DNA of 40,864 bases from a virus, in IMG/VR virus record IMGVR_UViG_3300023174_000318, positions 1 to 40,864 of that record; one strand, written 5' to 3'. A program made the translations under genes and the position numbers. Below the pieces are notes generated by a model. That model worked only from the letters and a program-made list of their open reading frames with translations. It had not been told where the DNA came from and made no database searches. Positions 31,291-40,661 of the stretch are shown in pieces (within the stretch, counting starts at the first letter, position 1; every line of letters starts with the position of its first letter).

Positions 31291-31304
31291 GATTTGAGCG
31301 AAGC

Positions 31305-31334
31305 GAAAAAAGAGAGCCCCCGAAGGGGCTCTCT
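31305..31334 (-). terminator. Leftward intrinsic terminator with UUCG loop
   Basis: Minus strand AGAGAGCCCC-TTCG-GGGGCTCTCT followed by TTTTT, after the 31341 gene. Confidence 0.85.
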
Positions 31335-31340
31335 CCTTCC

Positions 31341-31622
31341 CTAGCCTTTGACTGCTTTTCTCGTGGCCTCAAGAATGATTTTTTTCTTGGTCGTTTTGGG
31401 CAATTCGTAGAGGCCCAAACCGATTGCTTTGAGAGCCTCGTCAATGGTGTCGAGCAATTCCCAAGACCGGAAAAGCGCGTTCTCCTCTTCGACGGTGAAG
31501 TGCCAGTAGTCTCCGTCTGAGTTGATGACTCTAGAGGGGTTGCCCTCTAGGTGGCTGGAGAGAATGTACGCGATGATTCTCGCGTGTTCCTCTCTCGTGG
31601 GGGTGATGTTGATGGTGTCCAT
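31341..31622 (-). CDS. Small hypothetical protein, cassette gene 3
   Basis: 93 residues. AGAAAGGCACACG precedes the ATG. Helix (EEHARIIAYILSSHLE), strand (DGDYWHFTVEEE), helix, basic tail (KTTKKKIILEATRKAVKG). It stands alone between repeat copy D and its terminator. Not recognised. Confidence 0.65.
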   Translation of the reverse strand: MDTINITPTREEHARIIAYILSSHLEGNPSRVINSDGDYWHFTVEEENALFRSWELLDTIDEALKAIGLGLYELPKTTKKKIILEATRKAVKG

Positions 31623-31636
31623 CGTGTGCCTTTCTT

Positions 31637-31651
31637 GTCAGAATTTCTGAC
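31637..31651. promoter_or_regulatory. Palindrome in the leader of cassette gene 3
   Basis: GTCAGAA-T-TTCTGAC is a perfect 7-bp inverted repeat just upstream of the ribosome site. It could be a regulator site or a translational hairpin. Confidence 0.4.
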
Positions 31652-31686
31652 TACCTACAATCTACGCGCAGGCAGGCAGTCAGTTA

Positions 31687-31701
31687 GTCCATTTGATTCC
31701 A
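31687..31701 (-). repeat. Cassette repeat copy D
   Basis: Minus strand TGGAATCAAATGGAC, exact consensus, followed by TAACTGACTGCCTGC. It is 65 nt upstream of the ATG of cassette gene 3. Confidence 0.8.
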
Positions 31702-31710
31702 TATGAAGTT

Positions 31711-31749
31711 AAAAAAATTCCCCCGACCTAAGCCGAGGGAATTTTTTTT
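31711..31749. terminator. Bidirectional terminator after the 16-residue ORF
   Basis: AAAAAAATTCCC (31711-31722) pairs with GGGAATTTTTTT (31737-31748), so there is a T run on both strands. Confidence 0.8.
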
Positions 31750-31798
31750 AGGCATCGTGTCGAGGGCATCGCCACGGGGTATCGCATTGACAATTCAT
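31748..31798 (-). CDS. 16-residue Cys-rich peptide ORF
   Basis: GAAAGGCCAGTC precedes ATG 31798 exactly as in the other cassette genes. The product is MNCQCDTPWRCPRHDA with three Cys and one His. The stop codon lies at the foot of the terminator. It may be a real micro-protein, a leader peptide or a relic; a hairpin (31822-31847) separates it from the gene upstream. Confidence 0.4.
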   Translation of the reverse strand: MNCQCDTPWRCPRHDA

Positions 31799-31821
31799 GA
31801 CTGGCCTTTCTGTCGAATGGT

Positions 31822-31847
31822 GGGGGGTGGCCTTGCGACCACCCCCC
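31822..31847 (-). terminator. GC-rich hairpin between cassette gene 4 and the micro-ORF
   Basis: GGGGGGTGG pairs with CCACCCCCC around an 8-nt loop. No T run follows on the minus strand, so partial termination or processing is more likely. Confidence 0.5.
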
Positions 31848-31852
31848 GTTGA

Positions 31853-32338
31853 TTAGTTGACGTATCCTGAGAAGGAATCGTCATCCATTTCGGCCGCATA
31901 CCACATTGCGTCACGCTGGAAGTCGCTAGCGTCCATGCCCGCAACCATATCGATTGCGGATTCGATTGCTTCTTCTTCGTCGACGGCGTCAACGCTGATG
32001 GTGTAGGAGACGGGAATCGTCACCGTGAAGGAGACATCGACATCGAAGTTCTTGCGACGTCGAGGACCGCCTAGTGCTTCGACCATGTCATCGAAGATTT
32101 CGCAGTGATGGGCGCGTTCTGCGAGTTCCTGTGCCTTAGCCCAAAAATCGGTTAGGCGGTGGTCGTCTCCCATAATCTGGGTGTAGCGGAGACGGTCAAT
32201 TTCTCCCCGCAGTTCTGCGATAGTTACCTGCTGGTCAGCCAATTTAGTGACGCAATCAGCGTGGATTTCGGCAGGTGGTGGTGGTGTATCAGAATCACCC
32301 GATGGGGACTCTAGGGGGGTGTTGTCTTGGTCATTCAT
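31853..32338 (-). CDS. Hypothetical protein with coiled coil, cassette gene 4
   Basis: 161 residues. Pro-rich acidic N-terminus, a coiled coil (VTKLADQQVTIAELRGEIDRLR), then a beta region (FDVDVSFTVTIPVSYTISVDAVDEEEAIESAIDM) with a strand-helix pattern like that at 28770. GAAAGGCAATAACA precedes the ATG. It is the first leftward gene after the divergent region, behind repeat copy E. Function unknown. Confidence 0.65.
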   Translation of the reverse strand: MNDQDNTPLESPSGDSDTPPPPAEIHADCVTKLADQQVTIAELRGEIDRLRYTQIMGDDHRLTDFWAKAQELAERAHHCEIFDDMVEALGGPRRRKNFDVDVSFTVTIPVSYTISVDAVDEEEAIESAIDMVAGMDASDFQRDAMWYAAEMDDDSFSGYVN

Positions 32339-32363
32339 TGTTATTGCCTTTCATTATGTTTGA

Positions 32364-32383
32364 TTAGGGACGGGTGTCCCTAA
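32364..32383 (-). promoter_or_regulatory. Leader hairpin / operator half
   Basis: TTAGGGAC-GGGT-GTCCCTAA, 8-bp perfect stem in the leader of the leftward gene. Its right arm forms GTGTCCCTAA, which is repeated inverted at 32505-32514 on the other side of the divergent region. Confidence 0.45.
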
Positions 32384-32468
32384 CCTGTGTTGCGTTCCCT
32401 GTGTAGTTTTCAAGTGCCTTTCGCTCTTTGGCGATAACCCCAATCTAGATTGATGTTGTATCGAGTTA

Positions 32469-32483
32469 GTCCATTTGTTTCCA
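32469..32483 (-). repeat. Cassette repeat copy E
   Basis: Minus strand TGGAAACAAATGGAC, one mismatch to the consensus, in the divergent region. It is the most upstream copy of the leftward cassette series. Confidence 0.7.
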
Positions 32484-32533
32484 CATATAAGGGGTACCTT
32501 GGGTTTAGGGACACGCCATACCGTAGTACGCTA

Positions 32534-32562
32534 TTTACTTTGTGTGCAAGCTGTGCTACGCT
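32534..32562 (+). promoter_or_regulatory. Rightward promoter
   Basis: TTTACT (32534-32539), 17-bp spacer, TACGCT (32557-32562), ending 7 nt before GTG 32570, so the message would be nearly leaderless. A second TACGCT lies 30 bp upstream (32527-32532). No -35 fits that one well. Confidence 0.6.
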
Positions 32563-32569
32563 AACCATT

Positions 32570-32998
32570 GTGAGTAAAGCGAAGAAGAAGTGGGTGTACG
32601 CTAATCCGATTGTGCATGCTGTTCGTAAGCGCACGACAGTGCTTGCAGCACAGTTGGAGAGTAAGAGTTCACTGGAGTCTTTGTCCAAGCTGTACTTGCA
32701 GGTGGTGGTTCCTGAATCGTTTGATGAGGAGGGGGAGCTTCGTATTCTTAACTTTGATGTTGAGATGGGTGTTCTGACTTTTCAGCCTAGGGAGAAGCCG
32801 CTTGAGCTGGTTATTGGTGACTGGCTTGTGTATGACGGGCATGACTTGGCGGTTGTGTCTGACTCACATTTCACGACGCAGTACGGTGTGAGCCGTTTGC
32901 GGAATAGGAGAAAGAATGTCCGAGAAAAACGAAGTAGCCACTTCGAGCAAATCCGAAAAGGAAACGTCGACGAATACAATTTCTGGGACAGCTGGTGA
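32570..32998 (+). CDS. Hypothetical protein, first gene of the rightward operon
   Basis: 142 residues from GTG 32570; the longer frame upstream crosses the promoter. Basic N-terminus (MSKAKKKWVYANPIVHAVRKR), then strands EGELRILNFDVEMGVLTFQ and LVIGDWLVYDGHDLAVVSDSHFTTQYGV, a layout seen in small phage proteins of unknown role. The last 28 codons overlap the next gene. Confidence 0.6.
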   Translation: MSKAKKKWVYANPIVHAVRKRTTVLAAQLESKSSLESLSKLYLQVVVPESFDEEGELRILNFDVEMGVLTFQPREKPLELVIGDWLVYDGHDLAVVSDSHFTTQYGVSRLRNRRKNVREKRSSHFEQIRKGNVDEYNFWDSW

Positions 32999-33185
32999 AG
33001 GGCAACCTTTGTTTGCTAAGCCCATTGAACGGTTCCACTACACGTCATCCAAATACTTTGTTGCAATTGAAGATAACGAACGTGGCACGGTTGCGTTGAT
33101 GCCGATTGGTTGGGTTGGGGAGCCGTCTTTGATTATTGCCAAAATTCGGTTGGAAGACCTCAAAGCATTGTTGAAGCAACTGTGA
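32916..33185 (+). CDS. Small hypothetical protein
   Basis: 89 residues; TAGGAGAAAGA precedes the ATG. The first 27 residues are Ser/Thr/Lys/Glu-rich and probably disordered, then a beta core RFHYTSSKYFVAIEDNERGTVALMPIGW and a helix. It overlaps the gene before by 83 nt and the next by one base (TGATG). Not recognised. Confidence 0.6.
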   Translation: MSEKNEVATSSKSEKETSTNTISGTAGEGQPLFAKPIERFHYTSSKYFVAIEDNERGTVALMPIGWVGEPSLIIAKIRLEDLKALLKQL

Positions 33186-33718
33186 TGAATGTAACAAAAA
33201 ACCCTTATGTGCGGCTCCGCGAGCTATGCGGCTTGACACAGAAAGCTTTTTGCGAACGAAACGACTTCGGCAAGATGACAATGGTGTACCTGGAAGCAGG
33301 CATTTACACGAAGGTTAGCGAACGACAGAATATTGCCCTAGGTAAAGAGTGCGTTAACCGTGGGGTGGACGCTAAAAGCATACTGTCGGACGAATACGGC
33401 ACGGAAAGTTTGACTGTGGCGTACATTATGTGGCGTAGCGAGCGCCGTAAAAACGCCCCTGAACGTGCAGATTTCCCCGACAAGTTGCGAAGCAGTGCTG
33501 AGGTAAGCCCGATGGCGAACTTTGTGAAAGACATGACGGGGAGCATGCAACGCTTTTGTAAGGTTGTAAAAGTGCAACCAGCCACCATCACAAGGTACGC
33601 TAAAGGTGAGACGGCTTCGATGCCCCGCGAACTTCGCACCGCATTAGAAGAAATGGGTTGCACCAACATTGTGGAATTAGCGAAAGCCCAAGCTGACTGG
33701 ATACAGGAGACATTGTGA
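33185..33718 (+). CDS. DNA-binding protein with two HTH-like domains
   Basis: 177 residues from ATG 33185 (TGATG with the previous stop). The N-terminal half has VRLRELCGLTQKAFCERNDFGKMTMVYLEAG, an XRE-like HTH; the C-terminal half repeats the idea with VKDMTGSMQRFCKVVKVQPATITRYAKGE. It sits upstream of the TerS-like gene, so a late regulator or a packaging partner are both possible. Confidence 0.65.
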   Translation: MNVTKNPYVRLRELCGLTQKAFCERNDFGKMTMVYLEAGIYTKVSERQNIALGKECVNRGVDAKSILSDEYGTESLTVAYIMWRSERRKNAPERADFPDKLRSSAEVSPMANFVKDMTGSMQRFCKVVKVQPATITRYAKGETASMPRELRTALEEMGCTNIVELAKAQADWIQETL

Positions 33719-33798
33719 GTTTGAACACACTAATTGTTTTTGTACTAGCAACAGTGGTGAGTTTGTGGTTGCTTATGGGTAGCTACCGTGACAAATGA
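33715..33798 (+). CDS. 27-residue single-TM peptide
   Basis: GTG 33715 forms GTGA with the previous stop and has AGGAG at good spacing. NTLIVFVLATVVSLWLLMG is one hydrophobic segment. It overlaps the next gene by 11 nt. Small enough to be missed; membrane location likely. Confidence 0.6.
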   Translation: MSLNTLIVFVLATVVSLWLLMGSYRDK

Positions 33799-34510
33799 CA
33801 TTGAAGCGTTTGACGGTGGCATTGAACTAGCAAACCCTGCAGGGAAGTTTAAACAAATAGAAACCCCTGCAGGGTACACCGATTTGGCTTTTCGCAACGT
33901 GGTGTCGGCGTTTGATACGGCGTACCGAATTAATGGGCGGATACCCAGCGTTGATGAAGTAGCGATGCTGTGGCCTTCGATTCCGAAGAAAACCATTAGC
34001 GGCTTGATGCTGTCGGACGAATTCAAACAAGCGTTGGCATACCGTGGTGTCGAATGGAACCCTGAAAACGGGTTGACCATGGAACAACAAACCACACTGC
34101 TGAAACTAAGCGACCCATACGACAAACGCGCGTTAAGTACCAAACTGAAAGAACTAGGCATACCCATGCCGAGGTTCCAGGGGTGGGTCAAACAACCGTT
34201 GTTTTTTGAGATTTACAACACCTACAGCCAAAACGCCTACAAAGAAGCGTTACCCGCTTTGCGCAACCGTTTAATTAGCAACGCCGAAGCTGGAGACCAC
34301 AAAGCCATTGAACTGGTGTTTGCCATTACCAACGAATGGAACCCAGCCCAACAAAGCCTGGAAGATGCGCGTGTTATTATTATGAAGATTGTTGAAGCAA
34401 TTACAACCCATGTCAAAGACCCTGACGTGCGTAAAGCGATACTCACGGATATTTCCTTGTATGCCACTACAATAAGTGAAGCAGGAAGTCCTAAAACTTT
34501 GGAGGCGTAG
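33788..34510 (+). CDS. Putative terminase small subunit (phBC6A51-like HTH)
   Basis: 240 residues, GTG start. Residues 40-150 contain helices typical of an HTH (GRIPSVDEVAMLWPSIPKKTISGLML, then LSTKLKELGIPMPRFQGWVKQPLFFE), a pattern I recall from the HTH_Tnp_1_2/phBC6A51 family of TerS-like proteins, with ALRNRLISNAEAGDHKAIELVFAITNEWNP following. TerS binds the packaging site and loads TerL. It lies far from terL but in the same rightward block. Confidence 0.55.
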   Translation: MTNDIEAFDGGIELANPAGKFKQIETPAGYTDLAFRNVVSAFDTAYRINGRIPSVDEVAMLWPSIPKKTISGLMLSDEFKQALAYRGVEWNPENGLTMEQQTTLLKLSDPYDKRALSTKLKELGIPMPRFQGWVKQPLFFEIYNTYSQNAYKEALPALRNRLISNAEAGDHKAIELVFAITNEWNPAQQSLEDARVIIMKIVEAITTHVKDPDVRKAILTDISLYATTISEAGSPKTLEA

Positions 34511-35193
34511 TGGTACAGTACACGACTAAACTGAACCTGTATAAACCAGGTGGCGGTGCTTTGGGTACTAACACCCCTGACGAAGTTGCTGACATTGACA
34601 AGCTCAACGGCAACTTTGATTTGTTGGACGCTGCTTTTGGTGTAACCATTTGTACCAGTTCCACACGCCCCAGCAGCCCATATGTTGGTCGAACCATTTA
34701 TCAGACCGATGACTCCAAAGTTTTGGTGTGGACGGGCTCCGCATGGGCTGCTGTCGCCGAAAGTGTGACTCCCACTAACGTGGTGACATTTACCAACAAG
34801 ACTTTTACAACCCCAGAAGAAACCACTACGATAAGTGCCACAGCCGCTACGGGTGGAATTAACTATGATGCTGTAACCCAAGCCGACCTGTATTACACGA
34901 CCAACGCAAGCGCCAATTTTACGCTGAATTTCCGAGGTAATGGAAGCACCACCCTGGCAAGTTTGCTCAACACAGGGCAAACCATGACGCTGGTGTTTCG
35001 CAACACAAACGGTGCAACAGCGTACTACCCGACTGCATTTAGCATTGATGGAACTGCTGTAACCCCTAAGTGGCAAAATGGGCTTGCGCCCACAGCAGGT
35101 AACGCTAGTGCTATTGATGTGTACACGTTTGTGATTACTAAAACTGGTGCCAGCACCTATGTGGTGTTTGCCAGTCAAACCAAGTTTGCATAA
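34510..35193 (+). CDS. Tail fibre / receptor-binding-region protein
   Basis: 227 residues, GTG start close behind GGAGG and sharing one base with the previous stop. The N-terminus (YTTKLNLYKPGGG, DEVADIDKLNGNFDLLDAAFG) and CTSSTRPSSPYVGRTIYQTDDSKVLVWTGSAW are motifs common in actinophage tail fibre or spike proteins. The rest is Thr/Asn-rich beta sequence. It probably contacts or builds the host-binding apparatus. Confidence 0.6.
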   Translation: MVQYTTKLNLYKPGGGALGTNTPDEVADIDKLNGNFDLLDAAFGVTICTSSTRPSSPYVGRTIYQTDDSKVLVWTGSAWAAVAESVTPTNVVTFTNKTFTTPEETTTISATAATGGINYDAVTQADLYYTTNASANFTLNFRGNGSTTLASLLNTGQTMTLVFRNTNGATAYYPTAFSIDGTAVTPKWQNGLAPTAGNASAIDVYTFVITKTGASTYVVFASQTKFA

Positions 35194-36047
35194 TGCCACT
35201 AACAACCACTTTTGCGGGAGCCAGCGCACGAGGCTACGGACACACTAACGGTAACGTAGGCATACCGCTACAGTTGTTAGTTATTGCTGGTGGCGCTAGT
35301 GGGCAAAAGTCACGAGGAAGTAGTGGTGCTGGTGGTGGTGCGGGTGGAATGTTTGAAGCCACATCAGGAAGTTATTACTTTACGCTTGGACAAACGTATA
35401 GCCTTGTAATTGGTGCTGGTGGTGCAGGTGTCGGCGGAGAAAATGTTGGAAACACTGGTTCCAACAGCACACTTGAATACCACGCAGCCCCTGGAAGCGT
35501 TGGAGCTAAAACCACTAAAACTGTATATGGCGGTGGTTACGGTGGCGGAGGTGCAGGTGGTTCAGGAGGTGGAACTAGCGGCGCTGTAACAACTGCTGGT
35601 GAGGGTAACGTCGGTGGTTCAAGCGTTACCAATGCTGCAGGTGGTGGCGGTGGAGCTGGAGCCGCAGGTGGCAATGGTGCATCCAATGTTGGTGGTAACG
35701 GCGGTGCTGGTAAAGCGTCAGTAATTACAGGAACCACATACGCTGGTGGTGGCGGTGGTTGGGGAAGTAGCGGCAACGGAGCTGGTGGAACTGGCGGCGG
35801 CACTGCCTCGACACAAGGTACTTCAGATGGTGCCAATGTTGCGGCAAACACTGGTTCAGGTTCGGGCGGTAAAAATAACAGCACAGTAGGGCCTGCTACA
35901 GGTAACGGTGGTTCAGGCATTGCGGCAATTAAATACCCTGACAATTTCCCCGCGCTCACAGTTACGCCTGGTGGTTCCGCTACGGTTGTTGTTGCTGGCG
36001 GATTCCGTACCTACACGTTTACAGCTTCCGCAACGATTGGAGTCTAA
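35193..36047 (+). CDS. Glycine-rich adhesin-like fibre protein
   Basis: 284 residues. After a short N-terminus the middle (residues about 30-240) is Gly-rich in runs of GGGxGG, as in polyglycine-helix tips of phage adhesins (Gly_rich domain type). The end is a beta segment (PALTVTPGGSATVVVAGGFRTYTF). Such proteins sit at fibre tips and bind the host surface. ATG overlaps the previous stop by one base. Confidence 0.65.
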   Translation: MPLTTTFAGASARGYGHTNGNVGIPLQLLVIAGGASGQKSRGSSGAGGGAGGMFEATSGSYYFTLGQTYSLVIGAGGAGVGGENVGNTGSNSTLEYHAAPGSVGAKTTKTVYGGGYGGGGAGGSGGGTSGAVTTAGEGNVGGSSVTNAAGGGGGAGAAGGNGASNVGGNGGAGKASVITGTTYAGGGGGWGSSGNGAGGTGGGTASTQGTSDGANVAANTGSGSGGKNNSTVGPATGNGGSGIAAIKYPDNFPALTVTPGGSATVVVAGGFRTYTFTASATIGV

Positions 36048-36049
36048 AG

Positions 36050-36283
36050 ATGGCTCACTTTGCTCGAATTGATGACGACAACATTGTTACTGAAGTAGTT
36101 GTCGTTTCTAACGAAATTGAACACCGTGGGGAAGAGTTCCTGTCGCAAGACCTCGGACTTGGTGGACGCTGGATTCAAACTTCATACAACAATAACTTCC
36201 GAGGAACTTTTGCGGCAATAGGTTATTCGTATGACGAAGCTAACGATGTGTTTGTTGTCCCTGTAACCGAAGAGATTATTTAG
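36050..36283 (+). CDS. Conserved small virion-cluster protein
   Basis: 77 residues. MAHFARIDDDNIVTEVVVVSNE, then GGRWIQTSYNNNFRGTFAAIGYSYDEANDVFV, a pattern I recognise from many phages near tail-fibre genes; function not established. TTGGAG precedes the ATG. Confidence 0.65.
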   Translation: MAHFARIDDDNIVTEVVVVSNEIEHRGEEFLSQDLGLGGRWIQTSYNNNFRGTFAAIGYSYDEANDVFVVPVTEEII

Positions 36284-36331
36284 TGTCCTAAATAGCGTAA
36301 TAATTTTGAAGATGCGCTATGCTCATAAATT

Positions 36332-37594
36332 ATGGAAGCCAATCAATGCCTCAGTTGCTATTACGAGCAAACTACGGGCGAGATAGTAGACAGGTCTAAA
36401 AGCGCACTTGCCTGGGCAAAAATTATTGGAATCGGTGCTACCTCAGTCAAACGTCACTTTAAAAATCATTTGACAGACGAGCATCGAGAAAAAGCAAACC
36501 TACCTAAAGACTTTGAAGGCGTTAACGGTTATAGCTGGAATGTTGCAGAAACAGACTTTTCAGGAACCAGCCGACCTACCGAAGAAGAACTTACAGCCAA
36601 CGATGTAGAAAAATTTATTCTGAGCAAAGGGCTTGACCCTAAAGAATGGGATTACACATGGCGTTTCAGCGAATGGGAACAAAACTCTAAAATCAAGGGA
36701 CTTACAACACTTCACGCTTTCAAAGTAACGGGTAAGCGTAAGAAAAAAGAAGCGCGTGAACTGATTGACCCAGAAGAGTTCCAAGACATCTTAAAGTCAT
36801 TTGTTTACAAACCTAAGAAAGTAGACACCCTTACCTCGCTTGTGCTTGTTGCGACTGATTTTCAATTAGGTAAAACTGACTGGAACGGTGGACACAAAGA
36901 AACAATCGAACAAGTACTACAGTCATTCCACAAAGCCGCAGAGTTTGCTAAAAAAGAAAAAGTTGACGAGATTGTTGTTGTCGATGCGGGAGACATTATT
37001 GAAAACATTTACAACACATCCTCACAACTAGCAACCAACAGCCTGTCCTTGCCCGCACAGATTAGCCAAGCGTTCAAACTGGTGCTAACTGGACTAAAAA
37101 TTTTATCTGCAGTCACCACTGTTCGTTATGTGGCTGTCACGTCAAATCACGGAGCACACCGCCTTGGGTTAAAACAAATGGCAGGCAACGTGCAGGATGA
37201 CTGGGGCATTGCTTTAGCCGACATGATTCGGGACTGCACAGAGATTGAAGTTATTACTCCTGACCCATTTCACGAATCACTTATCTTTGAAACCAACGGA
37301 AGCCACATTGGTGTCGTACACGGACACCAAGCAGGTGGCGCTGACAAGGTTGGGGATTGGTGGAAAGGACAGTCACACGGCAACATGCCCACCGCACAGG
37401 CACGAATTCTCATCTCAGGACACTGGCACAGTTTCCGAATGTACCAATCAGGTGACGCTCGCTGGGTGTTTGTTGGACCCGCTAGTGACCGTGGTTCGTC
37501 ATGGTTTACTAACTCACGAGGCGAGTGGAGCGAATCGGGCATGCTTGCGTTCTTGACACGCGACAACCTTTGGGCTGACCCTAAAATCTTGTAA
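36332..37594 (+). CDS. Calcineurin-like metallophosphoesterase with N-terminal Cys/HTH part
   Basis: 420 residues. C-terminal two thirds: ATDFQLGK (Asp176, Gln178 where His is usual), DAGDIIE (Asp218, Asp221), SNHG (Asn272, His273), HGH (330-332) and GHWHS (364-366) make a two-metal site as in Mre11-like phage enzymes. The N-terminal 60 residues have CLSC and an HTH-like IGIGATSVKRHFKNH. Role: DNA end processing or nucleotide hydrolysis (family inference). TATGCT lies 8 nt before the ATG; no ribosome site. Confidence 0.8.
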   Translation: MEANQCLSCYYEQTTGEIVDRSKSALAWAKIIGIGATSVKRHFKNHLTDEHREKANLPKDFEGVNGYSWNVAETDFSGTSRPTEEELTANDVEKFILSKGLDPKEWDYTWRFSEWEQNSKIKGLTTLHAFKVTGKRKKKEARELIDPEEFQDILKSFVYKPKKVDTLTSLVLVATDFQLGKTDWNGGHKETIEQVLQSFHKAAEFAKKEKVDEIVVVDAGDIIENIYNTSSQLATNSLSLPAQISQAFKLVLTGLKILSAVTTVRYVAVTSNHGAHRLGLKQMAGNVQDDWGIALADMIRDCTEIEVITPDPFHESLIFETNGSHIGVVHGHQAGGADKVGDWWKGQSHGNMPTAQARILISGHWHSFRMYQSGDARWVFVGPASDRGSSWFTNSRGEWSESGMLAFLTRDNLWADPKIL

Positions 37595-37600
37595 TAGAAT
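37595..37600 (+). promoter_or_regulatory. Putative leaderless-promoter -10 (TAGAAT)
   Basis: Ends 6 nt before ATG 37607. No ribosome site. Confidence 0.45.
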
Positions 37601-37606
37601 GTCCCA

Positions 37607-37684
37607 ATGGACAACGACAAAATTGACACTTATTACATTCCCGTAGACCCTATGGATTTGTTACAGTGTGAAAGCTGTCAATAA
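37607..37684 (+). CDS. 25-residue peptide with CxxC
   Basis: ATG 37607 follows TAGAAT by 6 nt. The product, acidic with a Tyr pair, ends LLQCESCQ with a CxxC pair. It stands alone between the phosphoesterase and the 37699 gene. Coding is supported by the promoter-like spacing only. Confidence 0.4.
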   Translation: MDNDKIDTYYIPVDPMDLLQCESCQ

Positions 37685-37686
37685 GT

Positions 37687-37692
37687 TACTAT
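37687..37692 (+). promoter_or_regulatory. Putative leaderless-promoter -10 (TACTAT)
   Basis: Ends 6 nt before ATG 37699. No ribosome site. Confidence 0.45.
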
Positions 37693-37698
37693 TGAGTA

Positions 37699-37994
37699 AT
37701 GGCCTCCAGTGACCCCACACAGACGAACTCATACTCGTCTTTTAACGGCAAGCCTGGATTTGAGGAAGTAAACGATTTTCACACCAATAGTGACGTTGAT
37801 GACCGCTTAGAATCACAACACCACACGCTTGGAATTGCTCCTTACCAGGCTTCTCCTGGAGACCATATCCATGATGGTAAAAGTTCTCGAAAGATTAAGT
37901 TTTCCGATATTGAAGGTGGCATGTTTAATCTTGATGGTGGACGTGCTGACAGTGTTTACGGCGGAGTTTTTATTATTGATGGAGGAGGTATCTA

Positions 37995-37995
<1 letters not shown>
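37699..37995 (+). CDS. Small tail-associated protein
   Basis: 98 residues. DVDDRLESQHHTLGIAPYQASPGDHIHDGKSS resembles a segment common in actinophage minor tail proteins (HHTLG..QASPG.H.HDG). The end FIIDGGGI is Gly-rich. Its stop shares one base with the fibre start, and GGAGG in its last codons serves as the fibre ribosome site. Confidence 0.6.
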
Positions 37996-40105
<2,110 letters not shown>

Positions 40106-40106
<1 letters not shown>

Positions 40107-40219
40107 TGACAACCAACACAATTTATGGAATCGGCGGTTATTGCGCTGATTGCACACCAGACCACGACCACCCGCTTTACAACATCATTGAAGAGACAGA
40201 GGTTCCTGACGAAGCGTGA
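40106..40219 (+). CDS. 37-residue Cys/His protein
   Basis: ATG shares one base with the fibre stop (TAATG). GYCADCTPDHDHP gives two Cys and two His in 13 residues, a possible metal site; the C-terminus is acidic. Not recognised. Confidence 0.55.
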
Positions 40220-40225
40220 TAATCT
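40220..40225 (+). promoter_or_regulatory. Putative leaderless-promoter -10 (TAATCT)
   Basis: Ends 6 nt before ATG 40232 of the M23 gene. No ribosome site. Confidence 0.45.
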
Positions 40226-40231
40226 TCTAAC

Positions 40232-40654
40232 ATGAAGATATCTAGCCCCGCACCCAAACGTACCCCTATTACTTCAGGCTTTGGACCCCGTAAAGCACCC
40301 ATTCCTGGAGCAAACCCTTTCCACAAAGGACTCGATTTTGGCGGAAAATTCCGCGTTACAGTTGCTGCTAACGGCAAAGTTACTGGCAAAGGTTACAACC
40401 CCACTGGATTTGGTCACTACATCATCATTCAGCACAAAGAAGTAACCCTCAAAGGTATTATTACCTGGGAAACCCTTTATGGACACGGTGAAGTCGCATC
40501 CCAGTTGACTGTCGGAAAGCGCGTAAAAGAAGGTGACTCTGTATTTATCTCTGGTCAAACTGGACTTGCCACAGGAGACCACCTCCACTTTGAACTACAC
40601 AAGCGTGTAGGAAAAACTTTTATCCCCGTAGACCCTGCCCATTTCATCCGATAG
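40232..40654 (+). CDS. M23 family endopeptidase (lysin)
   Basis: 140 residues with no signal peptide, a single LytM-type domain: FHKGLDFG (His31, Asp35), YGHGEV (His85) and GDHLHFELH (His117, His119), the zinc site of M23 peptidases that cut peptide cross-links. The gene directly precedes a holin-like gene, so it is the best candidate for the endolysin; it is small and lacks a wall-binding domain. Confidence 0.85.
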   Translation: MKISSPAPKRTPITSGFGPRKAPIPGANPFHKGLDFGGKFRVTVAANGKVTGKGYNPTGFGHYIIIQHKEVTLKGIITWETLYGHGEVASQLTVGKRVKEGDSVFISGQTGLATGDHLHFELHKRVGKTFIPVDPAHFIR

Positions 40655-40661
40655 GAACACA

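Noticed and set aside
32410-32688. 92-residue minus-strand ORF across the divergent region
   Set aside because: It spans the rightward promoter and the start of the 32570 gene and has no ribosome site.
35537-35959. Minus-strand Pro-rich ORF of 140 residues
   Set aside because: It is the mirror image of the Gly-rich fibre codons; no start signal.
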